Assembly (NCBI GenBank): GCA_943737045.1
Contig: CALSFV010000208.1
Span: 1,488,001-1,552,000, forward strand
Direction: 5' to 3'
Length of the DNA stretch: 64,000 nt
Source of the DNA: Parapristionchus giblindavisi
Taxonomy: Eukaryota > Nematoda > Chromadorea > Rhabditida > Diplogasteridae
The translations under genes and the position numbers were made by a program. The notes under the pieces were generated by a model that saw only the letters and a list, made by a program, of their open reading frames with translations, was not told where the DNA came from and made no database searches. Position 1 is the first letter of the stretch. Every line of letters begins with the position of its first letter. Of the stretch, positions 35,404 through 49,400 are shown one piece after another.

Positions 35404-38400
35404 TTACATGACAGGGGTTGCTTGAGGTGAGAAGACGGGGGAATCATTGGGCTGGTCATCATTAGAAGGAGAAGGAGAAGAAGAGGAGTCATCATCGAGG
35501 TTCTCCAAATCCTCCTTCGTCTTTGGCTTGGACAGATTGCGCTCCTTCACCTGCAACGATCACCATTTACTCCCCTGCCATTCATCGGTAGCCAAAGGTG
35601 ACAGACTTAAGAAGCACTTAGGAGCTAGGTAAGGAATACTTAAGGAATTAAAGGGGACACTACTGTATTAAGGCCACTTGGACGGGACCTTATACTCGAG
35701 AGTCGAATGGGGCACACCATAGTAGCTGCCTGCACGATGAACGCTCATTTCGCCACGACGAACACTTTGAACCGCCTCGTCCAACGCTTCCTTGTCGTAT
35801 TTCCTACAGAGACAATAGCGTTATTAAGATCTGCAAAACTTCCACAAGGATCTCTTCATTTCGTACACATTTTGACATTCTCTAACAGAGACCGTACGCA
35901 GGGGTTGTTCACCCTTTAATTGGACTTTTCTTACTCAAACTCCAGCCATAAAAATAGCTTTGCCTGCACTCTTCCCTATTCAATACTCGATTCATCCTAT
36001 TTAATTACTCCACTTCCTCCCTGACTCTTCATGAAATCCAGCTAGTCTTGGATACGTTTCAGACCAAAGAGATAGAGAAGGATTTATTCACCTGTACTGC
36101 CCCCTCTTCGGTCGTTGTTTCTTCCAGTCTATTCCAGATGGAGAGACCGCTTGGGGCTCTTCTGAACTCTGTTTGGACGCACTCTCGGAGTGTTCGTTAC
36201 TGTGCATTGTATGTTCCAGATTCGCGTTCAAAAGCAGACTGTTCATGAGGAAATCGTGCTGAAAATACAACTCATTAAATATTTTATTTTAAAAATATAT
36301 TTCCAATCTCACCTTTCCGTAATATTTGCTTTTTTCTTGTCAAAACAAAACAATCAATAGCACACAGTGTTCGATATTCATCTATATGTTGCATAAGGCT
36401 TAGGCTTATTGGAATATTTGTCTCTTACTGGAAGAAATGCCCGTCCAAAGTAGGTCTGCCACACTTGCGAGATGAGATCCGCTCCGGTTGTCGGAATCGT
36501 GGGCATTATTTCGTTTTGCGGTGGAACGAGAGAAGGAATCGGCGAGGTCAATTCAATTGGTTCGGGCTGGAATTCATACATAGTACGAGAAACAGATGAA
36601 TAAAGCGTACCTTGACTTTCTTGGCCTCGTTAAGCAGAGTATTGAAGGTGGCCTGTACTAGTTCCTGTTCTTCCTCTTCGTTGAGTTCCTCTTTGGGTTC
36701 AATCATTTGAGGAGTAGCTACCTCTATGGGAGTAGGACTTGTACTCTCAGAGTCCGAGGGCGACAACGTCTTCGCTTCTAATTGCTGCTTCCTGAATACA
36801 CCACTGATTGGAGCATTCCGAATTCTACGTCAAGCGTCGTCGACAAAAAAAAATATGCAAGAAAAGGTAAAAAATGGCGTGTTTACGGTGGTATATCGGA
36901 CCTCGTAGTCATCTCTACAACATCAGCCATCATCTTCTCTGCGCTACTCTGTCCACCAGCCTGGAACCGTAAAAAATTATAGGCGTCGACTAGACTAAAT
37001 TGTGTAACATCTATGAATATGAGACATTCACGTGTGCATTATGGTGGAAACATTACTCAATTATTCTTACTATCATGAATTACTGTATAGAAGTAAGTTG
37101 AAAAATATAAATTGACCATCCAACCTTCCTTCTCTTATAGGGAGGCGCAACGCCCGCTTGTTCATCAGCCGCTTCCAATTTGTAGATCTTATTACGCAGA
37201 GTGGACCTAGGTATGCCATAGACGACTGAAGCCCTTCTCGTTCCCAGTCTACCGCATCTGCAATTGCGCTAATTACAAACCATTCATGATTCGATGGTAA
37301 ATGTAATTTCCACCGTATATCATTGACGGCCTTTTCCAGATCAACTTGTGTATAGTTTCTCTTCACTCCGAACGGTTGCTTTCCCTCATCAGTCGGCTTC
37401 ACACTGCAATTCTTCTATATATTTATACGCTATTATGATTTGGCAGCGCCGAGTCTTATTTTGGTTGTCTGTTGTGTGTGATAGTATCTCTATCTTTTTC
37501 TGAGATATAGTGGCGGCACAGGTAAACAACGAAGAAGAAGAAGAAGAAGAAGAAGGAGATCATTATTACACAGGAGGGATTGAGAGATAAGCAAAATGAT
37601 AAAGAGACCTCGTTGCCTCTCCGTTCTTCGTGCCTTTCGCTTTGCTGATTTTGATCAGTGATGAAGCGGCTTTTTTCGCGTCGACGCTCACAGTATGAAG
37701 ACCCTTTAATGAGATGATGAGCAATGAGAAATCGATGAATAAGAGGGATGATTACCGTCTTTCTACTCAGATCCAAAACATTCGGTTTCTCTCCATTTAC
37801 TCGAACGACAGGCGGAGGAGGCGGTGGTACGGTTTGAGAGGAAGGACGAGGAAGGGAAAAGGGGAGTAATGAACGATCCTTCTTATTCCCTGCTGAAAAG
37901 TAGTTAAAATTTCGGAGACAATTTTAAAAAATCACAATTACCTATGCCATTGGTCGCAGCCAAATTGAGAATCGAAGTCCAATCACTGCCTGGTTGTATC
38001 ATTCCACCGTTCATTAAGGGAAGTGCATTCATATATGCGAACATCTCGTCTGAAAAGTTGTGTACTTTTAAATAATGAAAAGTTTTTTTTGAAAAATTAC
38101 AGGAATTCATTTTTGCATCAGCCACGTCATAACTGTACATAGATTGAATTAGCTGCATAAATGTGGTTTCGCGAATTACAGTTTCACGGTTTTCATGAAA
38201 TTTAACGACATTTTGTGAATTTTCACTCTCACTATTTTTCGAAAATTCCTTTCAATCCACTCTGTCTATCAGCACACGGTGATCTTTTCATCGCAATATC
38301 TCATCACTCTTTGATTTTCGTATTATTTCTTTGTTCTCAATGTAGTGATAATTAAGTACCAATCAATTTATAGTTGTAAATTATCATAAAGTGTTTGGAG

Positions 38401-41400
38401 AAGATAAATATATTATAGCTCGCATTGTATTGTCCTCAATGCCCCCATCCCTCTACCCGAGGCTGACAGAACTGACAACAATCCCATAAGAAATGGTAGG
38501 TACTAGAGAAAGAGATAGGCGTATATAATCTTTGACAACCAAAGCTCAACCGGCATTTAGTATCGTTTCGGCGCTATTTTTCTGTGTGCGTACCAGACAT
38601 ATGGAGGCAATACGGTAGGGGGCTTTTCTAAGGCATTGGGGGGGAATTTCTCGGCTTACTCTAGTGTTTGGTCTTATTTCTCATTGGCACATACACACAC
38701 TTACTACATAGCCCAATTTGATTTGAATTCGGAATGACTCTTTTCCTTCTTCTTCTTCTTCTACGGGAAGACTCTCACGAATCGAGAAGCGGAAGCGAGA
38801 AATTGAGAGGCGAAGAAGAAGAAGAAGAAATGAGGACCTCATTCCCCTCTAACTCTGTGTATCTTTCTCCCTCTTTCCTCTACCACTTCTTAGGACTTTT
38901 TTTCTCCTCAAGCATCTAGCATCGACGATCATATCTACGGTGAACAAGCGATAGATTCATTTAGCTCGGGCGACACCCTCAAAGTGCTTGGAAGAATGAA
39001 ATCACCAGAGCGCACTATGCTTTCAGGGTACCGAAGACACGCACGGGTAAGGAGATGGCGATAGGCGAAAACAATTTATCCCGCTCCTTATCATTTCTCT
39101 CACACTCACCGTTAGAGGTGGAGGAGGTAGAGAAAGAGAGAATAAGCAACGATCAAGGCTCGAGCATTTCCCAACAAACTTCCCACACAAGAAATAAATT
39201 AAGATTGCGCACGAACAAATCTTTTCGTGGTAGTATGCGAATATTTTTTGTTAAGTAAAAAGGTGATGCGTTCAAGGATAGATGATTTTTCAAACAATTA
39301 AATTCTCATTACTTACAGTTCATGTTCATCAAACATTGCATCAGTGGAGGCTGTCCATTTGTGGGCGGAGACTTGATACTTCGCGTCGTTTGTCCATCAT
39401 TTTCAGGATGATCCTGGAATTAGAATAATGACACATCAAAGAGTCGTAGAGGTCAGTATATGTGATCATAGTAAGCCAACTTCTTTAGGCAGCTCTAAAA
39501 TGCCTACCTATCTCAAAAATGGAATGGGGAGACGCGCTTATGATGAAAAAAAAACTTTTTTAATGGGACTGTCAGAAGTCAGAAAAGTTCAACGTACATC
39601 AGATCACTCCTACTCTTGACAAACGTGTGTTTAAAAAGGTCATAACTAAATTTGCGCACTTGCGAAGTAAACTCCATCACTATAACACAAATAAATAAAT
39701 AATTAATTAATTACCTTGTCTATGGTAGATTTCTGTCCAACTTCGCACATGACACACCGCTGTACAGGAATCCAATCCTCGATCTGGTTCCTCCACCTCT
39801 TCGAAGTACTCTTATCTATAATACAAACTTCACTCCGCCCCTTCTTTCCACTTCTTCCACTCTGCCTCACACTACCGTAGCCCTTACGCCCCTCCCCAAA
39901 CAACAATATCGGGCCATTCGCTGTCTGCCTCTGTCTCTCCCTCTCTCTCGCAAGACTCCACAGTCAGACACAAAGAACCTACGAAGGGGAAAGACAGACA
40001 TGATAAACACGATACAATATAAGGAATATGTACTAGAAGTACTGATAGAGGGATAGAGAAAGGGCTACGTGTTGGATTGACGGCGAAGGAGAGCGAACCA
40101 ATTACTAGATGATGAAATGGGATTGAGAGACACGGTGATATGATTTGCCCCCGAGGTCCGGAGAATTGGAATCTAGAATAGTGCGAGAGTTGTAAATGAA
40201 ATGAGAGACATGGAGAGAGGGAGAAGCAGTTATGGGAGTAATGGAGAGATTGAAGGTAGGCAAGGGAAAGCTCAACGACAGTGGGAATGAAGCAGAAGAT
40301 GAAGAAGAAGAGAGAGGAAGCTGTTGGCGCCCTAATTTGTATGGCGTTCTCTCCACTTTTCCCTCAGGCAGACGTTGATAAGCCAAAACAGGTAGAATAG
40401 AGGGAATAATCAACGGGCTCAGTGAACGACGACGAATATATGGTCCATTAGGGGAAGGAATGGAGGCAGAAATTGTCATTTGGATCTTGTTATGAGAGAC
40501 GGAGAGAGAGGGGGGGAATAGATACCGAGTGTAATGAATCTAGTTGAATGGTATTGGGGGAAAGGAGCACGAGACTTCGATCCTGACAGATTGTAATAAA
40601 ACAATGAACAATGATCAAATATCAAGCGAAAACGATGGAAGCGACGTTCGCTATGTTCCCCAACTTTGATGGGATCTTATTTGCTTGGGTTAGATAGAAA
40701 TGTTATCTACCATCTATTGAAATATACTTTATGCTGACTCTACTTTACTATCACGCTTTGAAGAAGTGAACAATATTATTTATTTTATTTATCGTACACC
40801 ACAAGAGTGTTTTTTTATAAAACGTGTGAATGAATAGATTGATGAACTGTTTGCGATCAAGTCTCGAAAGGTCGTATCTTCCTCATTGTGTTATTCATTC
40901 GTATTTTGTAAGATCGAATAGATCATCCATGAGAATGTAAACGGTAAGACAATGGTGAGTCAGATGGCAAGGAGGAGGAGAGTGAGATAAGGAGAGCGTG
41001 AAGGAGGCAGAAGGTGGAAATAAGTAGAGGGAGAAGGAGAGACAGAGAGTATAGGATAAGTATTGAGAAAAAATGAAGATTAATACCGTGCAATGATCGT
41101 TCCCTCCTCAACGATATGTCTTCGAACCACCGTGCGATTTCCTCGAGACCTGAGAAAAGTAGATTTTTGATCATTTGTCTGTGATCTCACGACAGCAAAT
41201 TACAGTAGCCGCCTCCGTACAGCCTTTTTCCGCTCTAATAATCTCGAGATGCGTTCATATACACGAAAAAACAGCGCGCGCGGTCTCGTCCCTTCCTCGC
41301 GTTTCTTCCCTTGTCTTTCCTCTTCGGTTTACTACGGCTTCACTCTCATTAATTTTAATTGGGACTGCGGCGCCTACTACAAGGAGAAGAAAGGAGTAAG

Positions 41401-44318
41401 GGTTGCCTAAATGGAAAGAAGAGCAAGAGATAGGGAATTCGTGAGAGAGAGGGGGGATTAAAGCGAGAGGGAGAGAGAGGTAGAGGTCCTGCTTGCCCAA
41501 TTAGTAACACTTCCCTCCGATGCTTGTTACACGACTCGGTGGTTGAAGTAGCAGATGAAAAAGGGGAAGAAGGGAGAGAGAGAGAGGAGCAAAAAGTACG
41601 AATATGACACGAGAGATTTAGTTTTGATTGGAGATGACTTCTCCATTATAGATGGCCACATTTGCCTTCCGGAGTCTTTCCCCCTCTCTTTCCCTTCCAC
41701 ATTACGGAAATTCGAATATATCACACAGCAGCCAGTGACATAAGTTTGGGATGGGTACGAATGTTGTGTCTCATAATCACCCTTTCTTTCTTTCGGTCTC
41801 ACGAAAAGTGGGCGGGGCCAAGGACACACAAAATGGGAGAATGGATTCCTCGCCATCTAAGAAGATATGAGCTTTCGTGCGGGGAGAGGTAGAGGATGTG
41901 GCATACGGTAGCTTCACAAACACGGGAGAGGGCGGGCCAAAAAGTGAAGAGGGCGATTAGTGGATAAAGATATAGAAGTTTGTGATCATGAAAGATATAT
42001 TAGGAAACTATTAAAAACTATTTGTAGTCGAGAGAAATCGTTGTTGCTTGCAGAAACCAACGCGCAGAAAACAGAAAAATATTGGAACATAGGAACGAGA
42101 GAAGAGGCATGGGGGGAGGAGAGTGAGAAAGAGGATGAGCATGGGTTTTCTTCGTTTGTTATTCGGATGGGAAGAGACCAGGTAATATGGGCGCTCGCTT
42201 CTCGCCTATCTGTGTGTACGGTAGATGGAAGGAAAAAGAAAGAAGAAGAAGAAGACGGAGACTAACTACGAGACTGGGAAAATTGGCTGAGATTTAGAGG
42301 TTGGGATATGATATGAGATCGAGTCGAGATTGGAATGAGAGAGTATAGTAGTAGTAGTAAACTAGGGTGAGACTGGGGGTGGAGAAGGTGAAGGGGAGAA
42401 GGATGGAGACGGAATAGGCTGGACGAAGAGTAGGGTCATGGGTGGAGATTAAAGAGTAGAGAGGAGTGAGAGAGATAGGCTAGTAAGAAGAGGGCGAATT
42501 GAGAGATACCAATATGCAGGTGTGGTGGGGATATCTAGAATGAGAGACTACGACGATGGCGTATCGGTAATGAGATACAACGGAAGAGGAGCGAATGAAG
42601 TAGTAGAGATTGAACCTATTACGCCTTTGCTCTCGCTCTCTTAAATCTAGCCCCTTGCTTAGCCCTCGACATCTCACGTTCGAAAGGCGCGAAAGGACAA
42701 AGACAGAAATATCCATTTGCAATGCGAAGCCCTCTATTTTTTACCAATGTGAATTCAATATCTTAGCGTTAGTCAAATGTGCACTATATTGTATCCGCTA
42801 CAGGTACTGAGAAAGGCTGAATGAATAGTCTAACATGGCAATGTTTTCGCAGTCTTCTCGCTGGTTTGGTCGTTGTCAGTAAAATGCCCTACGTATAAGA
42901 GAAAGAGTACTACAAAGTGATCGAATGTACTCTGGAGATGACAGCTTTTACGTGAATGAATAAGGCCCTCATATGACATGAACCACGAATATTAAGATAA
43001 TACTAAAATCATTTGGAGTAAAGAATACTAATGATTATTGAAATAGAGAGAAGGTAGTGATGTAACTCATTTATAATTAATCATGAGAATGACTTGTTCG
43101 CGGATAAATTAGACCTAGATTTGATTTGATATTAGATTAGGGATACAAAAAGGATAATCTGGGGGTGATGTCATTCTCTTAAATCCTAGAAACATATCGT
43201 ACTGTACCCAAAGTAGATTACGATCGGAAATACTTATGTGTCAGGGGTAAGAGTAAGTGAAAGAATGAAAGTCTCCTTCGGTTAAAGACGATGAAGAAGA
43301 AGAAGTAGAAGAAAGGGAGGGCCTTCCTCGAAGGAGGCTCCTCTTTTCCTCCGATTGCATCTTTTATTCAGGCGTATTAATGGGAGCGATGCGTTTCGTT
43401 CCTCTCAACCCTCCCCTCCTTCATCCTCATTTACTTCAATACTCAAGTAATCAGCCCTCATATCGATCATTTCGAGCAACAAAAAAAGTGGGACACTTTG
43501 GGGATATGGTAACTGTAGCGAATAAAAAGGAACAATGAGGGTCGGGAACAGTTGGAGAAATGAGGCTGGACGACCATTTAATTATTTTGCTCACAGCGCC
43601 TATCTCTCTCTCTCTCACACACTTCTGTTTCAATTACATGTAATTCATGAGACCTGTTCACTACAGGGAAAGGAGAAGGAAAGATAGAGTAAGAGTAGAT
43701 GATATGGTATATGTGGATGTGTGTGTAAGGGATGCCTAACGAGTAGTCAAAACGACGATGCAGTGGATGGATAATTGGGATGGTGGTGATAAGAGGGAAC
43801 GACGGAAAAACAACAGTGGCTTAGTGATAGGTTGGAGGGGATACAAGGATAGGGGGGATAGACGGTCGTCAAGGGACGCTGTACGATACTACTTCGTTTT
43901 ATAGTGGCCAGAAGACAAGAAAAAAGACTTAATGCCTATCCATTATTTAATATGAAAGCAATGACCTATCGGTGACAGTGCATGACGATGGATTGCGCGC
44001 GATGAAGATACCATTGATAATTGTTATGCCGCTTTAAATAACAATATAATAGATGTTCGTTTGATGTAAATAAATTAGCATCGGTGGAGAATGTTAAATT
44101 TTTAGATGACATTTCTAGCGCATCTGGATAAGTAATGGCAAAAACGAAGAGAAAAGTTTTTTCTCGCAACTCGCGACTGTATATCGAAAAAAGATGCCTG
44201 ATGCCAGAAGGGCTTTGTGGGACCATTCCTTGAGCTGTAGGCGCATTTCACGGCGTCGATTACGACACAGACGAGAGCAATCGAGAAGAGAAGAAGAAGA
44301 AGAGGACGAAGAAGTCAT
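35404..44318 (-). CDS. mbr-1: MBR-1/E93/LCoR-family transcription factor
   Basis: Exons 44318-44171, 39815-39715, 39413-39317, 38049-37942, 37892-37756, 37703-37609, 37403-37314, 37257-37125, 36960-36902, 36824-36611, 36566-36429, 36258-36092, 35803-35689 and 35550-35404 (582 residues, in phase). It has two Pipsqueak-type helix-turn-helix DNA-binding domains: NYTQVDLEKAVNDIR...GIPRSTLRNKI (about residues 240-285) and KYDKEALDEAVQSVRRGE...GVPHSTLEYKV (about 495-535). NVLDLSRK near residue 193 resembles the PxDLS CtBP-binding motif. The N-terminus has a Cys/Arg segment (DCSRLCRNRRREMRLQLKEW) and RCVMCEVG, as in this family. C. elegans MBR-1 acts in neurite pruning and insect E93 in metamorphosis. 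The first exon is less certain: it is 4.4 kb upstream and its donor (GTTGCG) is weak. Intron 1 is purine-rich and could hold enhancers. Confidence 0.85.
39816..44170. other. Long first intron of mbr-1 (if the distal exon is right)
   Basis: Purine-rich DNA with AGAGAG tracts, GC-box-like words (GTGGGCGGGGCC at 41809, GAGGGCGGGCC at 41929) and clusters of AAGAAGAAG. A minus-strand ATG frame at 40479-40355 is Pro/Ser/Leu-rich and could be an alternative first exon; its later part has no support. Confidence 0.4.
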
Positions 44319-46490
44319 CGGAGAGGTGTAATTGGCATCTTGAATGAAGAAGATAAAGAAGAATAGAGGAACACGAGTAATCAGAGATGAATGATGATGA
44401 TGATATTGGGCAGATATGAGATAGGCTGTTGGAGAGCATAGAGTTTTGGTATCAGATTATGAAGGGAGGAGATGAGAGAGGGGGATAGGATAGAGATAGA
44501 TATAGAGAGGTAGGCAAGGGGTGATAGAGCAGAGGTAGATAGGTAGGAAAGGAGAGAGGAGTGACAAGACTCTTTTAATGAAGCTAAAGCTGGACTGATA
44601 AGTATATAGATGCATGTATAGAGTACTAGTGAATAGTATGAATGAATGCCTCCAAAATAGACTCGAAGACGTTCATACACAAAAGAGTGCAGGTATTTTC
44701 GAATCGCTACTGTGAAATGGCTGGCGCTTGATATAAGATACTGTTTTAACGCAAAATTTTAGTTTATTTATTTAAACGATCAGATAAATCAGCTATCTAA
44801 GGCTGATAGATTAATGACATTTTTAAAATTATAATTATTTCTCAATGAGTCATTGAGGTCCACTCAAGCGAATATTCTTATTCATCCTTCCTTCCTTGTC
44901 TGGCCGAGATAATCTCATATCATAATATCTATCCTGCTTCCTCTTTATATCTTTTTCCTCTTAATAGTCATGACAGCTCCCTCTGTAGTTGTGCATTGTT
45001 GTTGTGTACCGTCATTTTTGGTCATAGACGAGAGATATCGGGAGAGAAGAAGAAGGGGAGAGAATACGGTATGGTTTGGGGGATTGAATGTGAGAGAGAA
45101 AGAATAAGACGAAGGCGAAAAAGGAGTAAAAGAGCCTCTCGTGATCAACACACCTTTCCCTATGTGGGATTGCCATTAATGTTAAGGGCGTACATGAATT
45201 CGTTTCTAAATTTATCATGATATTATCTATAGGCACTCAACCCTCTCTTCCAATACAAATTGCCCAATTGCATACAAAATAACGCGCGCTAACGAAAAAA
45301 ACATCCACCAAAATGTCAAATAATAATGGATACTGTCAAAACATCAAAATAAAACATGTTCTATCTTATTACTTATTAGTCTTCTGTATTTTCTCGCATA
45401 GCATGGAAAACATTGATAACTATGAGAAGACTGAAACAATGTTGGAACAAGTTTGAGCTATTTTGATAGACTTCTTACTCTAGGTCATCTATAATGTCAC
45501 TTAAACATGATCTGATCTCCAATAGGAGCCAAAATATCATTTTGTCCTATGATGTGTATGACCTTCCTGTGTATGACGACAACGTGGGTTTGACGAGAGA
45601 TAATCTTTATTCTTGATATTCTTAGCTAAATCTGAGAGCATCAAAATGGTGTATGGGGTGTACACTTTGAGTGTGGAAGGTAATGGTGGAAGAAAGCGAC
45701 GATTTTGCAATGAGAAGTCATGATCAATGAGAATATGTATTGGATATATTAGGAGCAACAAATCAACAGATATGAAATATGGAGAAAGATAAAGCAATAG
45801 CAAAATATATGTAATAGGTTTGTATATGTATGAGTGGGCAATGTTGTCGTGTTAGGTTGCAGTGAGGAAAAAGAGAAGTTGCAGGTATGAAAGCTCAATT
45901 AGCGACAGAAAGAGTGAATTCAGTCTAATTCGGGCTTTGATAATATTATGCTCTTGGAGGATTGATAAGCTCAGAGGAAATATCGTTCACTGTTCTAAGA
46001 AAAATGACAAAATAAACTCAAAAACTAACAGTAACATATTAATAGAAAATCTCAAAGGATAAAATAGTCATGGTAATACCGTTAATGTCTCTCAGACTGA
46101 AAATGAACATGGTGTATTATTTTGAGGGGCCTAAAAGAGGGGCGGGGCTAAAAACTGAGCGATCATCTATGGCAAATCGAGGCTGTGTTAAAGAGAGATA
46201 TAAGGCACGATGGATGGAAATGTTTGTTGCACGTTTTGTTTGTGTTTTGGAAGAAATGGAGTAGCGCAGAGATGAGAGAAAGGCGAATAGGTCAGCGATG
46301 CTAAAGTGAAATGATTTGTGATTATGAGAAATGCTCCTATGGGACAATCTGAGCAATGCTAATGGTAAGAAGACAAGCTGGCTAATGGTAAGTAGATGAC
46401 TAATGATAAGGTGAAAATATAGGCTATACTATTAGAGATCAGAATATTATATATATATTGAAGGTATGTGGAATGGAAAGCACGAGTCGC
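44319..46490. other. Intergenic, mbr-1 upstream region
   Basis: AT-rich with GATGATGA and AGAGAT tracts, plus GGGGCGGGGC at 46140. No exon chain is supported. It contains the likely distal promoter of mbr-1 and the 3' side of the TBC gene. Confidence 0.4.
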
Positions 46491-49400
46491 CTATTCAGGA
46501 GACGACTTTAGTAGATCTCCGATGAAACTACTCAGACTTTTCGACATCTTCATCGATTGTACACTAGAGCTGATGGAGGATTCAACCGTCGTTGAACTCT
46601 CCGAACGAGCGGGCTTGATCTTCTCTTTCACTTCCGCAAGAATCTGAATAATACATAATACATTAAACTAATTTAAGATTCTCATCGATTGATAAAGAAT
46701 AATTTTAATATCTTGTTATAGATACCTGGAAGAACCTCTTCTTACTACGTGCAGTTTCGGAATTGACGGGATAGCTTCTCATGAATGGTTCGATATTACG
46801 AAACAGATCAGATCCCGATAGGGTATTGGGTAGATGAGTGAGAGCTGAGACGACTCCCTCGAAGTCCATCGAACGAAGACGTTTCTCGTTCATACGAAGA
46901 ATACCTGAATTATACGGTATTATTAATTAAATGTGAAGTACACTATGTAAAAAGCATGTAAGTGTACTCTACTAGTACTATATAAAATCTTATATAAAAA
47001 TAGGTAATGTTCAAGGTTGAAAAGACAGAGGTTCACCGTACCAAGAGCAGTCTTGAAGATGAACTCTTCGTCATCGCGGAAGAACACGTCCCACACGCGA
47101 CAGGTAACATCCAGAGGAAGAGACTTGGCGTAGAGAGTGTACACCCTGGACAAAGTAATGATTAGATCCACGATTAGGTTACATTACTGTAGAAGAGGCC
47201 TTTATAAAGAAAACTCAAAACGGTCATAGAGGTTTCCACTTCGCCTTTATAGATGTCTCAGGGTTGGTTTGTTCTGGATTCACAGATAAGGATACTGACC
47301 ATTCAATCAAATAAAGATCAGGTCGAACATCGATTTCATCAAAATGAGCATGTAGTTCCTTCAGTTCCTGGGCGAAATATCGATCGAACGCTATGAAGTA
47401 TTCAGTCATCTCAGGTTGTTGAAGTTGGAAGAACGCCATCTATAATATAATTGAAAGATCAGTGATGGAGATTATGTGATATGTTATTATTTTACACGCT
47501 ACTTCATGACATACATATCTTATCCTAGGAAGTCCTTATATGTGACACTATCACTACGTTATCTGTTATTTTTTTAGAAATGGGACGATCGAATTACCTG
47601 TAGAGGTCGATTCATAAGATTGGCGAAAGCGACAAATGCTGGATATGGATCCATTTGAAGAAGAAGAAGACCAGCCAAGAATGACATGGATTGCACGTAG
47701 CCGATATCAGGACGATAACACACGTAGGTACCTGGAATATTTTTTGAATTATAATATATGATGAGAAGATGGATCACTGTATACTAAAGTACTGTATGTA
47801 CACTTCAAAACGATTTCATCTGGAGCTACATTGGCAGCAAATAATGCATAGCAATTGAGAAAATATAGTAAATCTATAATTAAAAAAACTTGCCAAGCAG
47901 CTGCTGTAGACTGTCATAGTAGGGCCCGTCCTTCTGGAAGATTCCAAGGAAAGGGAAGGTTCTTGAGACATCGAGATGAATCTGCGCCAAGGAATTCTCT
48001 CTGTTTCCATTGGATGAGCCGGGTTCTGAAGATTAAAATGATGAATAATTAATACTTTTGTTCAACCAGATCATTCGGGGTAAATCAACTAGGTTGTATT
48101 ATTCGATCATTTTCGATTATTGTATAATTCTCACCATCAGATATGCATCCATCGTTCTCTTGATATTCAATCATCTTCTTATTCGCACGCTCACTGTAGA
48201 TCTCGTAGAGCTCTGCAATCACATCATCGTTGTTTACTACTTTCGATATCCTTGTTTTAATAAGAAATATGATTTATTTAATTATTTATCGCACTGTAAC
48301 ACGAAAAGAATGTTGGAAAATTAATAATTATTTTGATGGTAATGGTATTCTACTTAATTTCGAGTGCATCAAGTACCTGGAGTAATATTGAGTTCGTTTC
48401 CAATAGCCAGTGACCACACACGTCCACGAATGGATGAAGGAACTCCCTGCCACCACAACTCTCGACATCTCTTGCTGTTCCTCCTGCAATAATGATTATG
48501 AATTTAGAATATGTCAATAATATTATTAATATTTGGTCTCATAGCCAGATAATATAATGTTGAAGCAATAGAAAGTGAAAAAAAACTATTGCATATGAAT
48601 CATGCTTTAACGATCTATTCAATCGAAATATATTGTTTCACAAAATTAGTACAGTATTCTACAGAAGTCCTTACATTTCATCCCATTTCGGCAGAATCTG
48701 CACAGTCCAATGTCTGCATGCACTCATAGCTTGTTCTTCCAGTCGATTTCTTTCCTCCATTTGTCTCATTCTCTCCTTCTCTTCTTTCGCCTCTCTCTTC
48801 TTATTCTGCACAATCATCTGAACACAATCATAATTAGTCTAATTATTATTCTCTTTTTACTCTTCTATAATATTTTGTGGTGCCTTACACTTTTTTTAAA
48901 AATTTTTCACTGGTTAATAATAATATCAATTATTTGTATCGCATAAAACGATAAATATTAAATATTTTGTAGTAGAAATGCAGCGAAAGACGGTACCTCT
49001 TGATGGAGTTGTCGATGATGATTGGCCTCTTCGGCAGACTTCGCAGGCAGATGACTGAATGATAGAAAATCAAAAGTTTTCAGAGATCAAAGATCAACTA
49101 TTCATACCTAGGTCTCTCCTCGAGAATGAGTGCAGTGGTGTGCACGACTCCACTAACTTCCTTCATCTTTGATGTGAACGGTATTCTCCAATTGGTGGCT
49201 GCCTTGTCTTCTTTCTTTCCGTTCCTCGAGAAGAGACCTCTGTAATGAAATAATTGATTATTTTTTAAATCTATATATCATGGGAACATTGGTTTTGGAA
49301 ACGTTTTTTTTTTCAATCTACAGTATGCAGTACAATAGTATGAACGCTTGGGCGAGCTTCTATGTTATTTGCTATGATTTACCTCAATACCAAAAATTAT

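Noticed and set aside
40105..40479. Minus-strand 124-codon Ser/Pro-rich frame
   Set aside because: It is low complexity in mbr-1 intron 1; only its first 40 codons could serve as an alternative first exon, and nothing links it in phase.
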